DNA of 64,000 bases from a bacterium (GTDB lineage: Bacteria > Patescibacteria > Dojkabacteria > JAKAPS01 > JAJZLI01), in contig JAJZKG010000002.1 in assembly GCA_021809565.1 (NCBI GenBank), forward strand, positions 1 through 64,000, written 5' to 3'. Below are positions 29,244-38,178 of this stretch, piece after piece. The notes beneath the pieces are model-generated. The model had not been told where the DNA came from and did no database searches. It worked only from the letters and a program-made list of their open reading frames with translations. Made by a program: the position numbers and the translations under genes. The first letter of the stretch is position 1, and each line of letters opens with the position of its first letter.

Positions 29244-29513
29244 ATGAAAATGAAGAAAAATAATATACCAAAATTTAAATCTATAGAAGAAGAAGCAAAG
29301 TATTGGGATACTCATAGTTTCAAAGATCACTGGGATGAGCTTGAAGATTTTGATCTTGATGTGGAGCTTGGGAAATCCTTTGATCAAACGTTAATTCTAA
29401 GATTGCAGTCTGGGGTAAAGGATAGAATAGAAAAGATTGCAAAAAATAAGGGTTTGAATGCATCAACTTTAGCTCGTATGTGGATTATTGAAAAGATCAA
29501 GGAGTCTAAATAA
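29244..29513 (+). CDS. brnA: BrnA/CopG-type antitoxin
   Basis: 89 residues. The N-terminal part (IPKFKSIEEEAKYWDTHSFKDHWDELEDFD) is the toxin-binding pattern of the CopG-like antitoxin family, and the C-terminal part (TLILRLQSGVKDRIEKIAKNKGLNASTLARMWIIEKI) is a ribbon-helix-helix DNA-binding domain. A strong Shine-Dalgarno (AAGGAGG, 29230-29236) suggests the antitoxin is translated better than the leaderless toxin. It is the likely repressor acting at the palindrome at 28945. Confidence 0.88.
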   Translation: MKMKKNNIPKFKSIEEEAKYWDTHSFKDHWDELEDFDLDVELGKSFDQTLILRLQSGVKDRIEKIAKNKGLNASTLARMWIIEKIKESK

Positions 29514-29551
29514 TTAATATTTATAGTCATAAAAGTTTAATATATAAAAAA

Positions 29552-29579
29552 TTGACTATATAATCATCTATGTTATAAT
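29552..29579 (+). promoter_or_regulatory. promoter of rpsB-tsf-frr
   Basis: TTGACT (29552-29557), 16-bp spacer, TGTTATAAT extended -10 (29571-29579). Start near 29586; the leader is about 83 nt. Confidence 0.75.
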
Positions 29580-29585
29580 ATTCAC

Positions 29586-29668
29586 TATTAAATTAAGCAT
29601 ACTCAAATTTAAATTCCTTCCCTTATTCTATAAGGGCAGATGTTGGGTAGAAGTATAAAGGAGTTATT
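29586..29668 (+). promoter_or_regulatory. rpsB 5' leader, possible S2 autoregulatory site
   Basis: Leader with a small hairpin CCCTTA (29620-29625) / TAAGGG (29631-29636) and an AAAGGAG Shine-Dalgarno six bases before the ATG. rpsB leaders are autoregulated by S2 in several bacteria; a match to a known motif was not established. Confidence 0.35.
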
Positions 29669-30331
29669 ATGAAACAATTAACAGTAAAAGAATTAATGTC
29701 CTCTGGGGTACATTTTGGTCATCAAGTAAAAAGATGGAATCCTAAAATGGCACCATATATTTATACAGTCTCAAATGGTTCTCATATTATTGATCTTGAT
29801 AAAACATTGATAATGTTAGATGAAGCTGTTGATTTTTTGAAGAAAAAGAAAGAGACTGGAAAAATTTTATTTGTAGGCACTAAAGAACAGATCCAAGATA
29901 TAGTAGCTGAAAAAGCTCAAATATCTGGAGATTACTATATCAATAAAAGATGGCCAGGAGGCTTACTTACTAATTTCAAAACTGTAAGTTTGAGTCTTAA
30001 AAAAATGGATGAATACGAAAAGATTCTTGCAGAAGGAGATACAGATAGAACTAAATTAGAATTGATGTTAATAGCAAAAGAGAAAGCAAAATTAGATTTG
30101 TTATATCAAGGTATAAGAGGTTTTAATGGCAAGCCATCTGCACTTTTTGTTGTAGATGTAAAACATGAAATAGTTGCCATGAAAGAAGCTTTAAAATTAG
30201 GTATTCCTGTTGTTGCACTAGTTGATACTAATGCAGATCCTACTATAGTAGATTATCCTATTCCTGGAAATGATGATGCTATAAAATCTGTAGATATGAT
30301 CTTAGATTATGTTGTAGAAAATATAAAATAA
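29669..30331 (+). CDS. rpsB: 30S ribosomal protein S2
   Basis: 220 residues. S2 signatures: LMSSGVHFGHQVKRWNPKMAPYIY at the N-terminus, KRWPGGLLTNFKT near 95, and GIPVVALVDTNADP near 180. The coiled-coil insert (about 110-140) is present. First gene of rpsB-tsf-frr, with tsf five bases downstream, the standard bacterial order. Confidence 0.96.
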   Translation: MKQLTVKELMSSGVHFGHQVKRWNPKMAPYIYTVSNGSHIIDLDKTLIMLDEAVDFLKKKKETGKILFVGTKEQIQDIVAEKAQISGDYYINKRWPGGLLTNFKTVSLSLKKMDEYEKILAEGDTDRTKLELMLIAKEKAKLDLLYQGIRGFNGKPSALFVVDVKHEIVAMKEALKLGIPVVALVDTNADPTIVDYPIPGNDDAIKSVDMILDYVVENIK

Positions 30332-30336
30332 TTAAT

Positions 30337-30942
30337 ATGAAGGTTGACTTAGAGAGTATAAAACAATTAAGAAATAATACTGGGGCTGGTATGGTTGACT
30401 GTAAAAAAGCTTTAGAAGAATCTGGGGGCGATATAGAGAAAGCCGTAGTTCTACTTAGAAAAAAGGGTATTTTAAAAGCTGGGTCTAAAAGTGATAGGAT
30501 AACTCATGAGGGATTAATTGAATCATATATACATCAAAATGGCCGGTTAGGTGCACTAGTTGAGATCAATTGTGAAACAGACTTTGTTGCAAGGACTGAA
30601 GTTTTTAAAGATCTTGCACATACTATCGCTATTCAAGTAGCTAGTATGAATCCTCTCTATATATCTAAAGAAGATGTACCTGATAATGTAAAAGATAAGG
30701 AAATTGAAATCATAAAGTCAGATAAAGATTTTAAATCAAAACCTGAAAATGTTAGAAACACAATTATAGAAGGAAGACTAGCTAAGTATTATTTACAGGT
30801 TTGTTTACTTGATCAGCCTTGTTATAAGGATGATAAAGTTAAAATAATTGATCTTATAAACAATGCTATATCCAAAACTGGTGAAAATATCAAAATTAGA
30901 AGATTTACTAGGTTCGAGATAGGGGAGGAAGATGGATATTAA
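30337..30942 (+). CDS. tsf: elongation factor Ts
   Basis: 201 residues, the short form (E. coli has 283). The N-terminal UBA-like module has LRNNTGAGMVDCKKALEESGGDIEKAV, and the core contains LGALVEINCETDFVART, with the TDFV motif that displaces magnesium and nucleotide in EF-Tu. It recycles EF-Tu-GDP. It overlaps the next gene by 11 bases. Confidence 0.95.
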   Translation: MKVDLESIKQLRNNTGAGMVDCKKALEESGGDIEKAVVLLRKKGILKAGSKSDRITHEGLIESYIHQNGRLGALVEINCETDFVARTEVFKDLAHTIAIQVASMNPLYISKEDVPDNVKDKEIEIIKSDKDFKSKPENVRNTIIEGRLAKYYLQVCLLDQPCYKDDKVKIIDLINNAISKTGENIKIRRFTRFEIGEEDGY

Positions 30943-31480
30943 TGAGATAAGATCAAAAATGAATAAAAGCATTGATTTTCTGATCTCAGAGTTAAAAAAA
31001 TTAAGGACAAGTAAAGCGAGTGCATCATTAGTTGAAGATATTAGAGTAAATGTATATGAATCTCATATGCCTATTTCTCAACTTGCAACAATTATAATAC
31101 CAGAACCTAATGTAATTTTAATCCAACCATGGGATAAAAATAATGTCTCTGCTATTAAGGAATCTATCTTAAATGCAAGTATTGGTATTAATCCGGTAGA
31201 AAGTGATGATAGCATAAGATTGGTTCTCCCTCCGTTATCTGAAGAAAGGAGAAAGGATTTTGTTAAAATATTAAATAATAAGGTTGAGGCCTCAAAGGTT
31301 TCATTAAGGAGTATAAGGAAGGAATATATTGATGGTTTAAAAAAAGATAAAGAAGGGAATAATATTAGTGAAGATGAATATAATAGAGATGTTGATCATA
31401 TAGATAGTTTAATTAAAGAAATGAATATTGAGATAGATAAAATATTTGAAGAAAAAAAGAAAGATTTATTAGAGATTTGA
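30932..31480 (+). CDS. frr: ribosome recycling factor
   Basis: 182 residues, usual length. The pattern FLISELKKLRTSKASASLVEDIRVNVYES and the C-terminal LPPLSEERRKDFVKILNNKVEASKVSLRSIRKE are diagnostic. RRF works with EF-G (encoded at 58309) to split post-termination ribosomes. A TGA stop confirms that UGA is not reassigned here. Confidence 0.95.
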   Translation: MDINEIRSKMNKSIDFLISELKKLRTSKASASLVEDIRVNVYESHMPISQLATIIIPEPNVILIQPWDKNNVSAIKESILNASIGINPVESDDSIRLVLPPLSEERRKDFVKILNNKVEASKVSLRSIRKEYIDGLKKDKEGNNISEDEYNRDVDHIDSLIKEMNIEIDKIFEEKKKDLLEI

Positions 31481-31484
31481 TTCT

Positions 31485-32639
31485 ATGGTTATAGGTATAA
31501 TTACTTTTTTCATATTTATAATACTTTTAAGTGTCCTCGTTATTATACATGAGTGGGGTCATATGTTTGTTGCTAAAAAAAGAGGAGTTGTTGTTAAAAC
31601 ATTTGCTGTCGGATTTGGCAAGAAGATATATTCTAGAAAAAAGAACGGTATAGAATATAAGATTAATCTTTTGCCTTTTGGAGGTTATGTTAGTCTACTT
31701 GGAGATGATGATTTTAATAGTACAGAAGAAGGATCTTTACCACAAGCTACAGCATTATCTAAATTCCTAATTACTGTTGCTGGAGCTTTTATGAATTTTT
31801 TACTTGCACTAGTTTTCCTTTTTATATTTCTTATTGTTGTTAATTTCAAGTTTTATTATTCTAACATTATCCCTAATTTTAATTTTGCATATGGTACTAA
31901 TGTTAATAATGTAATATTCTCTGCAGTTCCTAAAGATACTACGTCCTCAGCGTTGAAAGATAAATTAACTAACAATTATCTATTATTATCTGTTGATGGT
32001 AAAAAAATAAATAATCCTGTTCAAGTTGAAAAAATAGTTGATCAAAATAAAGGAAAATCACTAACATTTAAATATCAAGTTGTAAAATCTTTAAATCTTT
32101 TTGGTGTTAAATTGGGTAGTGTTCAAGAAAAAACTTTAATAGATAGAAAGACATACCCTAAGTTTTCAGGCCCTGTAGGAATATCTCTCCTTCAAATATC
32201 TCATATAGAGTTTCCAACCCTGGCTTCTAAAATTGGTGCAGTTATAACATTTCCATATGATTTGATGCAACTAACTTTTACTGGATTAGGATATCTTATA
32301 CATCAAGCCGTAGTACACAATAATAGTTCCATAATAACAACACAAGTTGCAGGTCCTGTAGGTATTTATATGTATACAAATATATTATTCCAGAGTGATG
32401 GGGTCGCAGGATTACTCTTTATATTCGGAATTATTTCTCTTTCACTTTCAATAATGAATTTATTACCAATACCACCCCTTGATGGATTTTATGTTTTACT
32501 TGCAATATTGGAAGGTATTTTTAAATTTAAACCTAATGCTAAATTCTTATATTATGTCTCAATAATTGGAATAACATTTTTCATTATTCTTATGGTATTA
32601 GTGACATTAAATGATTTAGTGAATTTTAAAATTATCTAA
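31485..32639 (+). CDS. rseP: RseP-type M50 intramembrane metalloprotease
   Basis: 384 residues. Zinc motif HEWGH at about 22-26 in the first membrane segment, a beta-rich PDZ region at about 130-205, and the third ligand motif LLPIPPLDGFYVL near 327-338. About four transmembrane segments. Such site-2 proteases cut anti-sigma factors or signal peptide remnants. It follows frr by four bases, as in many bacteria, where cdsA is often between; cdsA is missing here. Confidence 0.92.
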   Translation: MVIGIITFFIFIILLSVLVIIHEWGHMFVAKKRGVVVKTFAVGFGKKIYSRKKNGIEYKINLLPFGGYVSLLGDDDFNSTEEGSLPQATALSKFLITVAGAFMNFLLALVFLFIFLIVVNFKFYYSNIIPNFNFAYGTNVNNVIFSAVPKDTTSSALKDKLTNNYLLLSVDGKKINNPVQVEKIVDQNKGKSLTFKYQVVKSLNLFGVKLGSVQEKTLIDRKTYPKFSGPVGISLLQISHIEFPTLASKIGAVITFPYDLMQLTFTGLGYLIHQAVVHNNSSIITTQVAGPVGIYMYTNILFQSDGVAGLLFIFGIISLSLSIMNLLPIPPLDGFYVLLAILEGIFKFKPNAKFLYYVSIIGITFFIILMVLVTLNDLVNFKII

Positions 32640-32667
32640 AAGTAATAATCCCAGTATAAAACAATTT

Positions 32668-32696
32668 TTGTCTGTAGTTTTATTTTATGGTATACT
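32668..32696 (+). promoter_or_regulatory. promoter of the HIT-rpsU-yqeY run
   Basis: TTGTCT (32668-32673), 17-bp spacer, TGGTATACT (32688-32696). Start near 32703. The stretch TTTTATTTTATGGTATACT recurs at the right end of the window. Confidence 0.65.
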
Positions 32697-32733
32697 TTAT
32701 TAGTGTGATTCTTTTTGGTACTGAATAGTTATT

Positions 32734-33063
32734 ATGCAGGATGATTGTATTTTCTGTAAAATTATAGATAAAAAAATTGATGCAGAAGTATTATATGAGG
32801 ACGAAGATTATATAGTGTTTTCAGATATTAATCCTTCTGCTGAGATTCATAAATTAATAGTTCCAAAGGAACATATCAAAAATTTAGAAGATGTATCTGA
32901 GGATTTATGGGGTAAATCTTCTTTAGTTATACAAAAAATTGTTAAAAATTTAATGTTAGATAATTTTAAAGTAGTAGTTAATAATGGTGACAAGCTACAA
33001 ATGGTTAAACATTTACATATACACATTGTAAGTGGAAAAAATATAAATGATAAAGTAAATTAG
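32734..33063 (+). CDS. HIT-family nucleotide hydrolase
   Basis: 109 residues. DDCIFCKIIDKKIDAEVLYEDEDYIVFSDINPSAEIHKLIVPKEHI is the typical N-terminus of HinT-like proteins and the histidine triad is HLHIHIV near 92-98. It would hydrolyse nucleoside phosphoramidates such as adenylyl-lysine adducts. The CxxC pair at residues 4-7 is present, but the second half of the usual zinc site is not obvious. rpsU follows after 13 bases. Confidence 0.93.
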   Translation: MQDDCIFCKIIDKKIDAEVLYEDEDYIVFSDINPSAEIHKLIVPKEHIKNLEDVSEDLWGKSSLVIQKIVKNLMLDNFKVVVNNGDKLQMVKHLHIHIVSGKNINDKVN

Positions 33064-33076
33064 GAGGTGAATTTTT

Positions 33077-33304
33077 ATGGCAATAATAGTAAGAGATAAT
33101 GAGGTTTTTGAATCCGCATGGAAGAGGTTTATGCGCGAAATTATTAGTAATGGGGTTATAGAAGAGGTAAAGGATAGATCTTATTACAAAAAACCATCCG
33201 TTGAAAAATCCGCTCTAAGGAGAGAATTTAAAAAAAGAAAAACAAGACATCATAGAGCCATGAGAAAAGTTAGAAGTAAATATGGTAAAGGATTTTCTAT
33301 GTAA
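33077..33304 (+). CDS. rpsU: 30S ribosomal protein S21
   Basis: 75 residues, IIVRDNEVFESAWKRFMREI and a basic C-terminal tail KKRKTRHHRAMRK typical of S21. The Shine-Dalgarno AGGAGGTGA at 33062-33070 is nearly the full anti-SD complement, the strongest in this run. rpsU-yqeY is a conserved neighbour pair. Confidence 0.94.
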   Translation: MAIIVRDNEVFESAWKRFMREIISNGVIEEVKDRSYYKKPSVEKSALRREFKKRKTRHHRAMRKVRSKYGKGFSM

Positions 33305-33318
33305 ATAGTATCAAGGTA

Positions 33319-33756
33319 ATGTATCAAAAGTTGCAAAATGATATGAAAATTTATATGAAGAACAAAGACAGTTTTAGACTGTCTGTTCTTCGTTTATTAC
33401 TTTCGGATATCAAAAATGAAAGTATAGCTGCACATGTGGATGTACCTTCTGATGACCTTGTATTTAAAGTTATAGCCAAAAATATAAAACAAAGGGAAGA
33501 AAGTATTAAGTTATATAGAGATGTTAATAATGTAGATTTAGCAGATAGCGAAGAGAAAGAACTTATTTTTCTTCAAGAGTTTATGCCTCAACAATTATCA
33601 GATCAAGAATTAGAAGATATAGTGAAATTAGAAATTGGAAAAATTGATGATTTTAAAATGCAGGATATGGGTAGAATTATTGGTAAAATCTCTAAAGATT
33701 TTCCAAACAGAGTTGAAGGAAAGAGAATAAGTGATGCTGTGAGAAAATTTTTATGA
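33319..33756 (+). CDS. yqeY: GatB/YqeY domain protein
   Basis: 145 residues of the YqeY family, related to the tRNA-binding tail of GatB: KDSFRLSVLRLLLSDIKN, IKQREESIKLYRD and EEKELIFLQEFMPQQLSDQELE. Proposed to act on tRNA or amidotransferase function; the precise role is not established. Its stop overlaps the ATG of ybeY by four bases. Confidence 0.92.
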   Translation: MYQKLQNDMKIYMKNKDSFRLSVLRLLLSDIKNESIAAHVDVPSDDLVFKVIAKNIKQREESIKLYRDVNNVDLADSEEKELIFLQEFMPQQLSDQELEDIVKLEIGKIDDFKMQDMGRIIGKISKDFPNRVEGKRISDAVRKFL

Positions 33757-34139
33757 ATGATAATGTAGACAAAAATCATTTTACAAAATTATACAAATAT
33801 ATAATCAAAAGTTTGAATCTAGAAAAAAAGACATTTAGTATAGAATTTGTTTCTATAGAAAAGATAAAGAATTTGAATAAAAAGTACAGAGGGATTGATA
33901 GTAAGACTGATGTTATATCTTTAGAATATAATAATCCCACATTCTTAGGAGAAATATATATTTCTCCAGATGTAGTTTTAGAAAACTCAAAAATATATAA
34001 GTGTACATTTCAAGAAGAAATGGATAGGACTTTTATTCATGCTATACTCCATCTTTTTGGTTATGACCATAAGAATAGTTTAAATAAAAATGAAGAAATG
34101 TTTATAATACAAGAAAAGATTTTAAATGGATTTAAATAG
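33753..34139 (+). CDS. ybeY: endoribonuclease YbeY
   Basis: 128 residues. The zinc motif HAILHLFGYDH (about 97-107) has the three histidines of the family (usual form HGxLHLxGYDH; Ala replaces Gly). KTDVISLEY in the middle is also typical. It matures 16S rRNA 3' ends and helps ribosome quality control. The pth gene starts one base after its stop. Confidence 0.92.
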   Translation: MNDNVDKNHFTKLYKYIIKSLNLEKKTFSIEFVSIEKIKNLNKKYRGIDSKTDVISLEYNNPTFLGEIYISPDVVLENSKIYKCTFQEEMDRTFIHAILHLFGYDHKNSLNKNEEMFIIQEKILNGFK

Positions 34140-34140
34140 T

Positions 34141-34686
34141 ATGAAATATTTAATAGTAGGGTTAGGTAACCCAGGAAAAGAATATATAAATAATAGACAT
34201 AATGTTGGATTTATGTTTTTAGATTATGTTATTACTTCTATGAATTTAAAACCTGACTGGGAATACTCAAAAAAATTTAATGGGGAGTACATGAAATATA
34301 AAAATAATGTTTTTCTAAAACCCTTTACATTTATGAATGACTCAGGTAAAAGTATTGCCAATACTATATCTTTTTATAACATTGACGATTCTTCACTGAT
34401 TGTCATATATGATGACCTTGATATACAATTTGGAGAATACAAAGTTACAAATAAAACTCCAAAAGGGCATAATGGAATATTGTCTGTTATGGCTGAAATA
34501 AAACAAAAAGCATTTTTAAACATAAGGGTTGGTATTAATAATAGGGATGAACACAATGAAATAATAGATGGTAATTCAGGAAAAGAATATGTGTTGTCAA
34601 ATTTTTCTATAGAAGAATCACTTATTTTACAAAATACAGTTTTTGCTGCAATATTACAAGAATTAAAAATAATCATTGATGTTTGA
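34141..34686 (+). CDS. pth: peptidyl-tRNA hydrolase
   Basis: 181 residues, MKYLIVGLGNPGKEYINNRHNVGFMFLD with the catalytic His in NRHNVG, FLKPFTFMNDSGKS near 60 and the GHNGILS loop near 108. Recycles peptidyl-tRNAs released from stalled ribosomes. I start it at 34141 because the upstream in-frame ATG at 34126 lies inside ybeY and the family begins at MKYLIVGLG. Overlaps mfd by 11 bases. Confidence 0.94.
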   Translation: MKYLIVGLGNPGKEYINNRHNVGFMFLDYVITSMNLKPDWEYSKKFNGEYMKYKNNVFLKPFTFMNDSGKSIANTISFYNIDDSSLIVIYDDLDIQFGEYKVTNKTPKGHNGILSVMAEIKQKAFLNIRVGINNRDEHNEIIDGNSGKEYVLSNFSIEESLILQNTVFAAILQELKIIIDV

Positions 34687-37090
34687 GAATGAGAACCTAG
34701 ATATTATAAAATCAATTTTTAAAGGTGACCCAAATTTTATAAAGCTTTTAAGTAGTATTAATAATGATGGAAGTTCTCTTATAAATGTAAGTGGGATAGA
34801 ACCTAGTATTGTTGATATTTTTGTAAAACTGATTGATTTATGTCTACCTGAGATATCTTTCATGTATACCTCTAAAAATTATAAGACTAGTAGTTTTTCA
34901 TATTTTAAAATAGATTTTGATTTAAAATATCGTGATGTTATAGAAATCCTTGAATCTTTAAATGATTTTGAGAAAGTTCCAATCATAGATAATGAAAGAC
35001 AATATACAGTTGCAGGGGACAGGGTAGATATATATTTATCTGGAGACTCTATTTTTAGAATAAGTTTTTTTGGTGATGACATAGATGAAATATCATTACG
35101 AGATTATTTAACATTTAGAGTATTAAATAAAGTAGATAAAATATATATCCCAAAAAATGAAGAGATATATATGTCTAGTCATAAGGATACTCTTTCGGAG
35201 AATATGGTTCATTTTAATGATAATGGTGACATTAGTAACGAAGAGGACAGTATTGTTTTTGATTATATGAATATTCCTAAAGTTTCTATATCTAGTTCTA
35301 ATTTTAGACTTATAATTCCTAATAATATAAATAGTTTTATCATACACTCTAAAAACTCTGTACCTGAGTTTATGGAAAATGAGAAAATAGTTCTAACCGA
35401 TATAGATTTTCCATCAGGATTTATGTCTGAAAGAGCTAAATTTGCTGTATTGACTGATAGAGAACTTTATGGAGAATTCAATTTAAATTTATATAGAGTT
35501 AAAAAGAGTAAAAGAATAGTTACTGATTTTTTGGATGGTAAGATATATGAGGGAGATTATATAGTACATATAAATCATGGGATAGGAATCTATAGGGGTA
35601 CGACTATACGTAAAACTGAAAATGGGAATAAGGAGTATATAAAAATTGAATATGCACAAGGAGATAAGCTTTTTATTCCTCTTGAAATTTCAGAAAGGAT
35701 TACAAAGTATATCTCTGATAATGAGACAAAACCTAAACTTACAAGATTGGGAACATTAGAGTGGAAGCACCTAAGAGAGAGAGTAGAGAAGGACATTGAA
35801 ATGATTGCTATGGATATTGTTATGACTCATGCTCAAAGGATGCTTGCTAAAAAAATAATACCAGATATCTCTAAAACTAATACTTGGGAATCTGAATTTG
35901 AATCTCAATTTGAACATATTGAAACAAAAGATCAATTATCTGCAATTATTGATGTACGTAATGATCTATATTCAGATAAAGTTATGGACAGATTGATTGT
36001 TGGAGATGTTGGTTTTGGGAAAACCGAAATAGCAGCACGTGCAAGCTTTATTGTCACATTCAATGGTAAACAGGTAATCATTCTTGTACCCACTACTATA
36101 TTAGCTGATCAACATTATAATGTCTTTTTAAATAGATTTAAAAAATTTCCAATTAATATAAAAAAAATTACAAGACATACTAGTTCTATAGATTTAAAAA
36201 ATATTTATGATGGAGTATCAAATGGTAGCATAGATATTCTTATCGGAACACATAAGGTTTTTTCAAATAAGATAAAATTTAAAAATTTAGGATTAATTAT
36301 TGTTGATGAAGAACAAAGGTTTGGTGTTAAACAAAAGGAAAAGTTAAAACAGATAAAAAGTGATGTTGATTATCTTGCAATGAGTGCTACTCCTATTCCT
36401 CGTACATTGTATTCTGCATTTTCAGGCATTAGAGATATTAGTATTATAGCTACTGCACCTTTGGGTAGAAAATCTATAACAACTAGCATTATAGATTTTA
36501 ATATCATAAAATTTAAGGAAATAATTGAAGATGAAATAAAAAGGTCGGGTCAAGTATTTTTCCTACATAATAATATTACAACACTAAACAATATAAAATT
36601 TTTACTTAAAAGTGTTCTACCTAATGTAAGAATGGAAATAGGTTATGGAGGGATGAAAGGGCTTAGCGATGTAATCAAAGATTTTAAATTAAAAAAATTT
36701 GATGTTTTTATTTCAACTTCAATTATTGAAAATGGTATTGATTTTCCTAATGTAAATACTATTATTATAAATCAATCATTCAAATTCGGATTATCTCAAT
36801 TATATCAATTTAGGGGAAGGGTGGGGAGAAGTGATATTCCAGCTTTTTGTTATCTTGTATGTCCAAGGTCTACATTTAAAAATAATAGGAAAATAGCTAT
36901 GAGATTGAATGCACTTGTAAAAAATCAACATGTAGGGAGTGGCTTTAATATTTCAGTAAAAGATTTAGAAATCAGGGGTGCAGGAAATTTATTGGGAGTA
37001 AAACAACATGGTAATATTAATAAAATAGGGTTTGATCTCTATTCTCAGCTTGTTCAAAAATCTGTTGAAGAATTACAGAACAAGAATTAG
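34676..37090 (+). CDS. mfd: transcription-repair coupling factor Mfd, shortened form
   Basis: 804 residues against about 1150 in E. coli. Present are a reduced N-terminal region with the UvrB-like D1b strand pattern (VAGDRVDIYLSGDSIFRISFFGDDIDEI), the RNA polymerase-interaction domain (GDYIVHINHGIGIYRG, near 298), and the RecG-like translocase with GDVGFGKTEIA, DEEQRFGVKQKE, SATPIPRTLY and QFRGRVGRSD. The protein ends at GAGNLLGVKQHGNINKIGFDLY, so the C-terminal D7 domain that restrains UvrA binding is absent, and much of D1a/D2 is missing. Translocase activity should be intact. Confidence 0.92.
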   Translation: MMFENENLDIIKSIFKGDPNFIKLLSSINNDGSSLINVSGIEPSIVDIFVKLIDLCLPEISFMYTSKNYKTSSFSYFKIDFDLKYRDVIEILESLNDFEKVPIIDNERQYTVAGDRVDIYLSGDSIFRISFFGDDIDEISLRDYLTFRVLNKVDKIYIPKNEEIYMSSHKDTLSENMVHFNDNGDISNEEDSIVFDYMNIPKVSISSSNFRLIIPNNINSFIIHSKNSVPEFMENEKIVLTDIDFPSGFMSERAKFAVLTDRELYGEFNLNLYRVKKSKRIVTDFLDGKIYEGDYIVHINHGIGIYRGTTIRKTENGNKEYIKIEYAQGDKLFIPLEISERITKYISDNETKPKLTRLGTLEWKHLRERVEKDIEMIAMDIVMTHAQRMLAKKIIPDISKTNTWESEFESQFEHIETKDQLSAIIDVRNDLYSDKVMDRLIVGDVGFGKTEIAARASFIVTFNGKQVIILVPTTILADQHYNVFLNRFKKFPINIKKITRHTSSIDLKNIYDGVSNGSIDILIGTHKVFSNKIKFKNLGLIIVDEEQRFGVKQKEKLKQIKSDVDYLAMSATPIPRTLYSAFSGIRDISIIATAPLGRKSITTSIIDFNIIKFKEIIEDEIKRSGQVFFLHNNITTLNNIKFLLKSVLPNVRMEIGYGGMKGLSDVIKDFKLKKFDVFISTSIIENGIDFPNVNTIIINQSFKFGLSQLYQFRGRVGRSDIPAFCYLVCPRSTFKNNRKIAMRLNALVKNQHVGSGFNISVKDLEIRGAGNLLGVKQHGNINKIGFDLYSQLVQKSVEELQNKN

Positions 37091-37150
37091 AGAGATAAAT
37101 TTTATAGTATGGAGTTAGTATAATTAATAGCCCTCTAATTTATTTTGTTG

Positions 37151-37156
37151 TATAAT
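37151..37156 (+). promoter_or_regulatory. -10 box of trpS, leaderless
   Basis: TATAAT with its last base seven positions before the ATG at 37163; RNA would start at the A of the start codon. No good -35. Confidence 0.5.
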
Positions 37157-37162
37157 CTTCAT

Positions 37163-38170
37163 ATGAATAGAAAAAAAAGGATTCTCACAGGTGATAGACC
37201 AACTGGAAATCTTCACATAGGGCACTATGTTGGATCTTTAAAATCAAGGTTAGAATTTCAAGATGAATATGACACATTTGTGTTGATTGCAGATGTACAA
37301 GCGTTAACGGATAATTTTAACACGCCTTTAAAAATAAAAGATAATATATTAGAACTTTTGAAAGATTATTTAGCAGTTGGGCTTGATCCGAATAAAGTAA
37401 CATTTGTATTGCAGTCTCAGATTCCTCAAATTGCAGAATTAACTATATTTTTTTCTAATCTAGTTAGTGTAGCAAGATTAATGAGAAATCCTACAGTCAA
37501 AAATGAACTCAATGATAAAAAAGACCTTTTTAAAAATTCTATTCCATATGGGTTTTTAGGATATCCGGTAAGTCAGGCTGCAGACATTTCTATTTTTGAT
37601 GCAGATTTGGTTCCAGTAGGTGATGATCAAGCACCACATGTTGAACAAACAATTGAAATAGTAAAAAAATTCAACAGTGTTTATGGTGATACATTAAAAG
37701 TTCCCACCTTGAAACTTGGTACCATCCCAAGATTAATTGGTACTGATGGCAAATCTAAGATGTCAAAAAGTATGAATAATACAATTAATTTTTCTGATTC
37801 AACACAAGATATAAAAAAGAAAATAATGCAAATGTATACAGATCCAAAAAGAATACACCAGACAGATCCTGGAGAGATTAAAGGTAACCCTGTATTTATA
37901 TATCATAATGCATTTAATCCAAACAAAGAAGAAATTAAGGATTTAGAAAATAGATATAGGAAAGGTCAGGTTGGAGATATCGAAGTGAAAGAAAAATTAT
38001 TTAATGCTATTGAGGCATTTATTAGTCCTATTAGGGATAAAAGATTAGAGTTTAATAATAGGGACGATTATTTGTATGATGTTCTAAAGGAGGGCACTCT
38101 AAGAGCGAGTGATGAGGCTCAAAAAACTATTTTGAGAGTTAGAGAATCTATGAAATTACTTAATTTTTAA
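37163..38170 (+). CDS. trpS: tryptophanyl-tRNA synthetase
   Basis: 335 residues, class I. RPTGNLHIGHYVGSL contains the HIGH motif near 20, and GKSKMSKSMNN holds KMSKS near 198; GDDQAPHVEQTIEI is also typical. The start at 37163 is preferred over the in-frame ATG at 37145, which lies upstream of the -10 box. The cognate tRNA-Trp is encoded at 16084. Confidence 0.96.
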   Translation: MNRKKRILTGDRPTGNLHIGHYVGSLKSRLEFQDEYDTFVLIADVQALTDNFNTPLKIKDNILELLKDYLAVGLDPNKVTFVLQSQIPQIAELTIFFSNLVSVARLMRNPTVKNELNDKKDLFKNSIPYGFLGYPVSQAADISIFDADLVPVGDDQAPHVEQTIEIVKKFNSVYGDTLKVPTLKLGTIPRLIGTDGKSKMSKSMNNTINFSDSTQDIKKKIMQMYTDPKRIHQTDPGEIKGNPVFIYHNAFNPNKEEIKDLENRYRKGQVGDIEVKEKLFNAIEAFISPIRDKRLEFNNRDDYLYDVLKEGTLRASDEAQKTILRVRESMKLLNF

Positions 38171-38178
38171 TTAATACT

